From contig JAJQJQ010000049.1 in the NCBI GenBank assembly GCA_028622995.1, forward strand, positions 806,001 to 870,000: a stretch of DNA of 64,000 bases. The letters are read 5' to 3'. Shown in pieces: positions 63,125 through 64,000 of this stretch (positions are counted from its first letter, which is position 1; each line of letters starts with the position of its first letter). This stretch comes from Panagrolaimus kolymaensis (lineage: Eukaryota > Nematoda > Chromadorea > Rhabditida > Panagrolaimidae). The notes beneath the pieces are model-generated. The model was given only the letters and a program-made list of their open reading frames with translations. It had not been told where the DNA came from and did not search any database. The position numbers and the translations under genes are program-made.

Positions 63125-64000
63125 AAACAATGTTTATGACATTTTTTTGAAGCAAACTTCCAACTAATTCCCTATTTGTTAAGCATTAAAAATTTATTTA
63201 CAAACAAATATATTCTGCTGCGTTTATCATTCCCGTGCTTATTAATACAAAAAAAAACATTTTCTAAATAAAACTTAAAGTGATACATAATTTGCTTTTC
63301 ATCAAAATTTCTATTTTTTTTTTTTGCATTTGGCTGTCTTTAGGTTCTTTTAATTATTATTTTTTTTAGAAATGTATCAAAATTATTTAATTTTATTTTT
63401 ACCTAGCTTATAAAAATGGCGGATCAAAGAGATCATTGTAAATTTATAAAGCTCTGGTATAGCTTTTCTTTTTATTTTTTCGAAGTATCATCATGCATAT
63501 ATATTTATATGCATTAATATGTGCAGTAAATAAGATAATTAGCATATTTCAATGAACGCAAATATTTTTGCTTCTTCCATAACTTTTTTTTCCCATAAAG
63601 TTGTGAAAGCAACTTTATTTCAGCAGCCATCATCAACGCAAATTAAAAGTGTTTACCTCTTTTTTGACAGCATCAAACATCAGCATAGCCCTTAAAATTT
63701 TAAGATAAGGCTTTTTTGAGGAGAAAGAAGCAACGTCTTTTCTATTACCAACGAGGCGAATCACGCCATATACAGAAAAATCATAGTTATTGTATGTGCA
63801 CTTTGATCAGCTTAATTTTTGGGAAACAAAATATTATTATCTTTCCTTTTCTGAAAAAAAAAACATCAAGGAGTGGCTGGCGCCATGATGATGAAAATAA
63901 ATTTTTGTGTCAATCATATGATTGCCTAACCGAAAGCTAAATGCACTTTTGGAAAAAAAGATAGCGCCGCATCCGTATGGTAAAAAAACAATTTTTTTCT
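63125..64000. other. 3' flank and intergenic sequence to window end
   Basis: AT-rich sequence with AATAAA near 63267. A frame at 63716-63940 is low-complexity and unsupported. Nothing else is recognisable. Confidence 0.5.

Overview
The window looks like nuclear DNA of a small invertebrate, most likely a nematode. It is AT-rich. Introns are short, with GTAAGT/GTATGT donors and TTTTCAG/TTTTTAG acceptors. It carries a MOLO1-family gene, a family best known from nematodes. The species cannot be fixed from the sequence.

Layout. (1) 1-20328: the edge of a tandem satellite, 150 complete 135-bp monomers in one unbroken register plus a decayed last copy; it runs off the left edge. (2) 20496-23705, minus strand: a two-exon tail that looks like the end of a crotonase gene, then an 11-exon SRPK-like kinase gene ending in a CxxC...HxxxH (FLYWCH-like) module. 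(3) 24736-25492, plus: a small secreted MOLO1-family protein in three exons. (4) 26981-37176: a 10.2-kb Ty3/gypsy-type LTR retroelement with identical 174-bp LTRs and a 4-bp target duplication. One uninterrupted frame encodes Gag, then an envelope-like glycoprotein, then protease-RT-RNase H-integrase. An antisense, apparently spliced, membrane-protein ORF lies in front of gag. (5) 37407-46285, minus: a nine-exon Scribble orthologue (16 LRR-type repeats by rough estimate, four PDZ domains), with a 254-bp TTAA-flanked foldback MITE in one intron. (6) 46286-57011: a purine/pyrimidine-skewed desert with no supportable gene. (7) 57012-about 60001, minus: a KICS2 (KICSTOR subunit) gene with a 989-bp non-autonomous hAT element inserted exactly at a splice donor. 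(8) 59989-63124, plus: two genes that appear to be tandem paralogues of an unrecognised family, the first shorter and abutting the 5' end of KICS2.

The host genes are unrelated housekeeping or signalling genes: Scribble (cell polarity), KICS2 (nutrient signalling to mTORC1), an SRPK-like kinase and a MOLO1-like secreted protein. No operon logic is visible. The main story is repeat dynamics: a homogenised satellite, a young retroelement with an unusual polyprotein order and an antisense gene, a hAT that remade a splice site, and a palindromic MITE.
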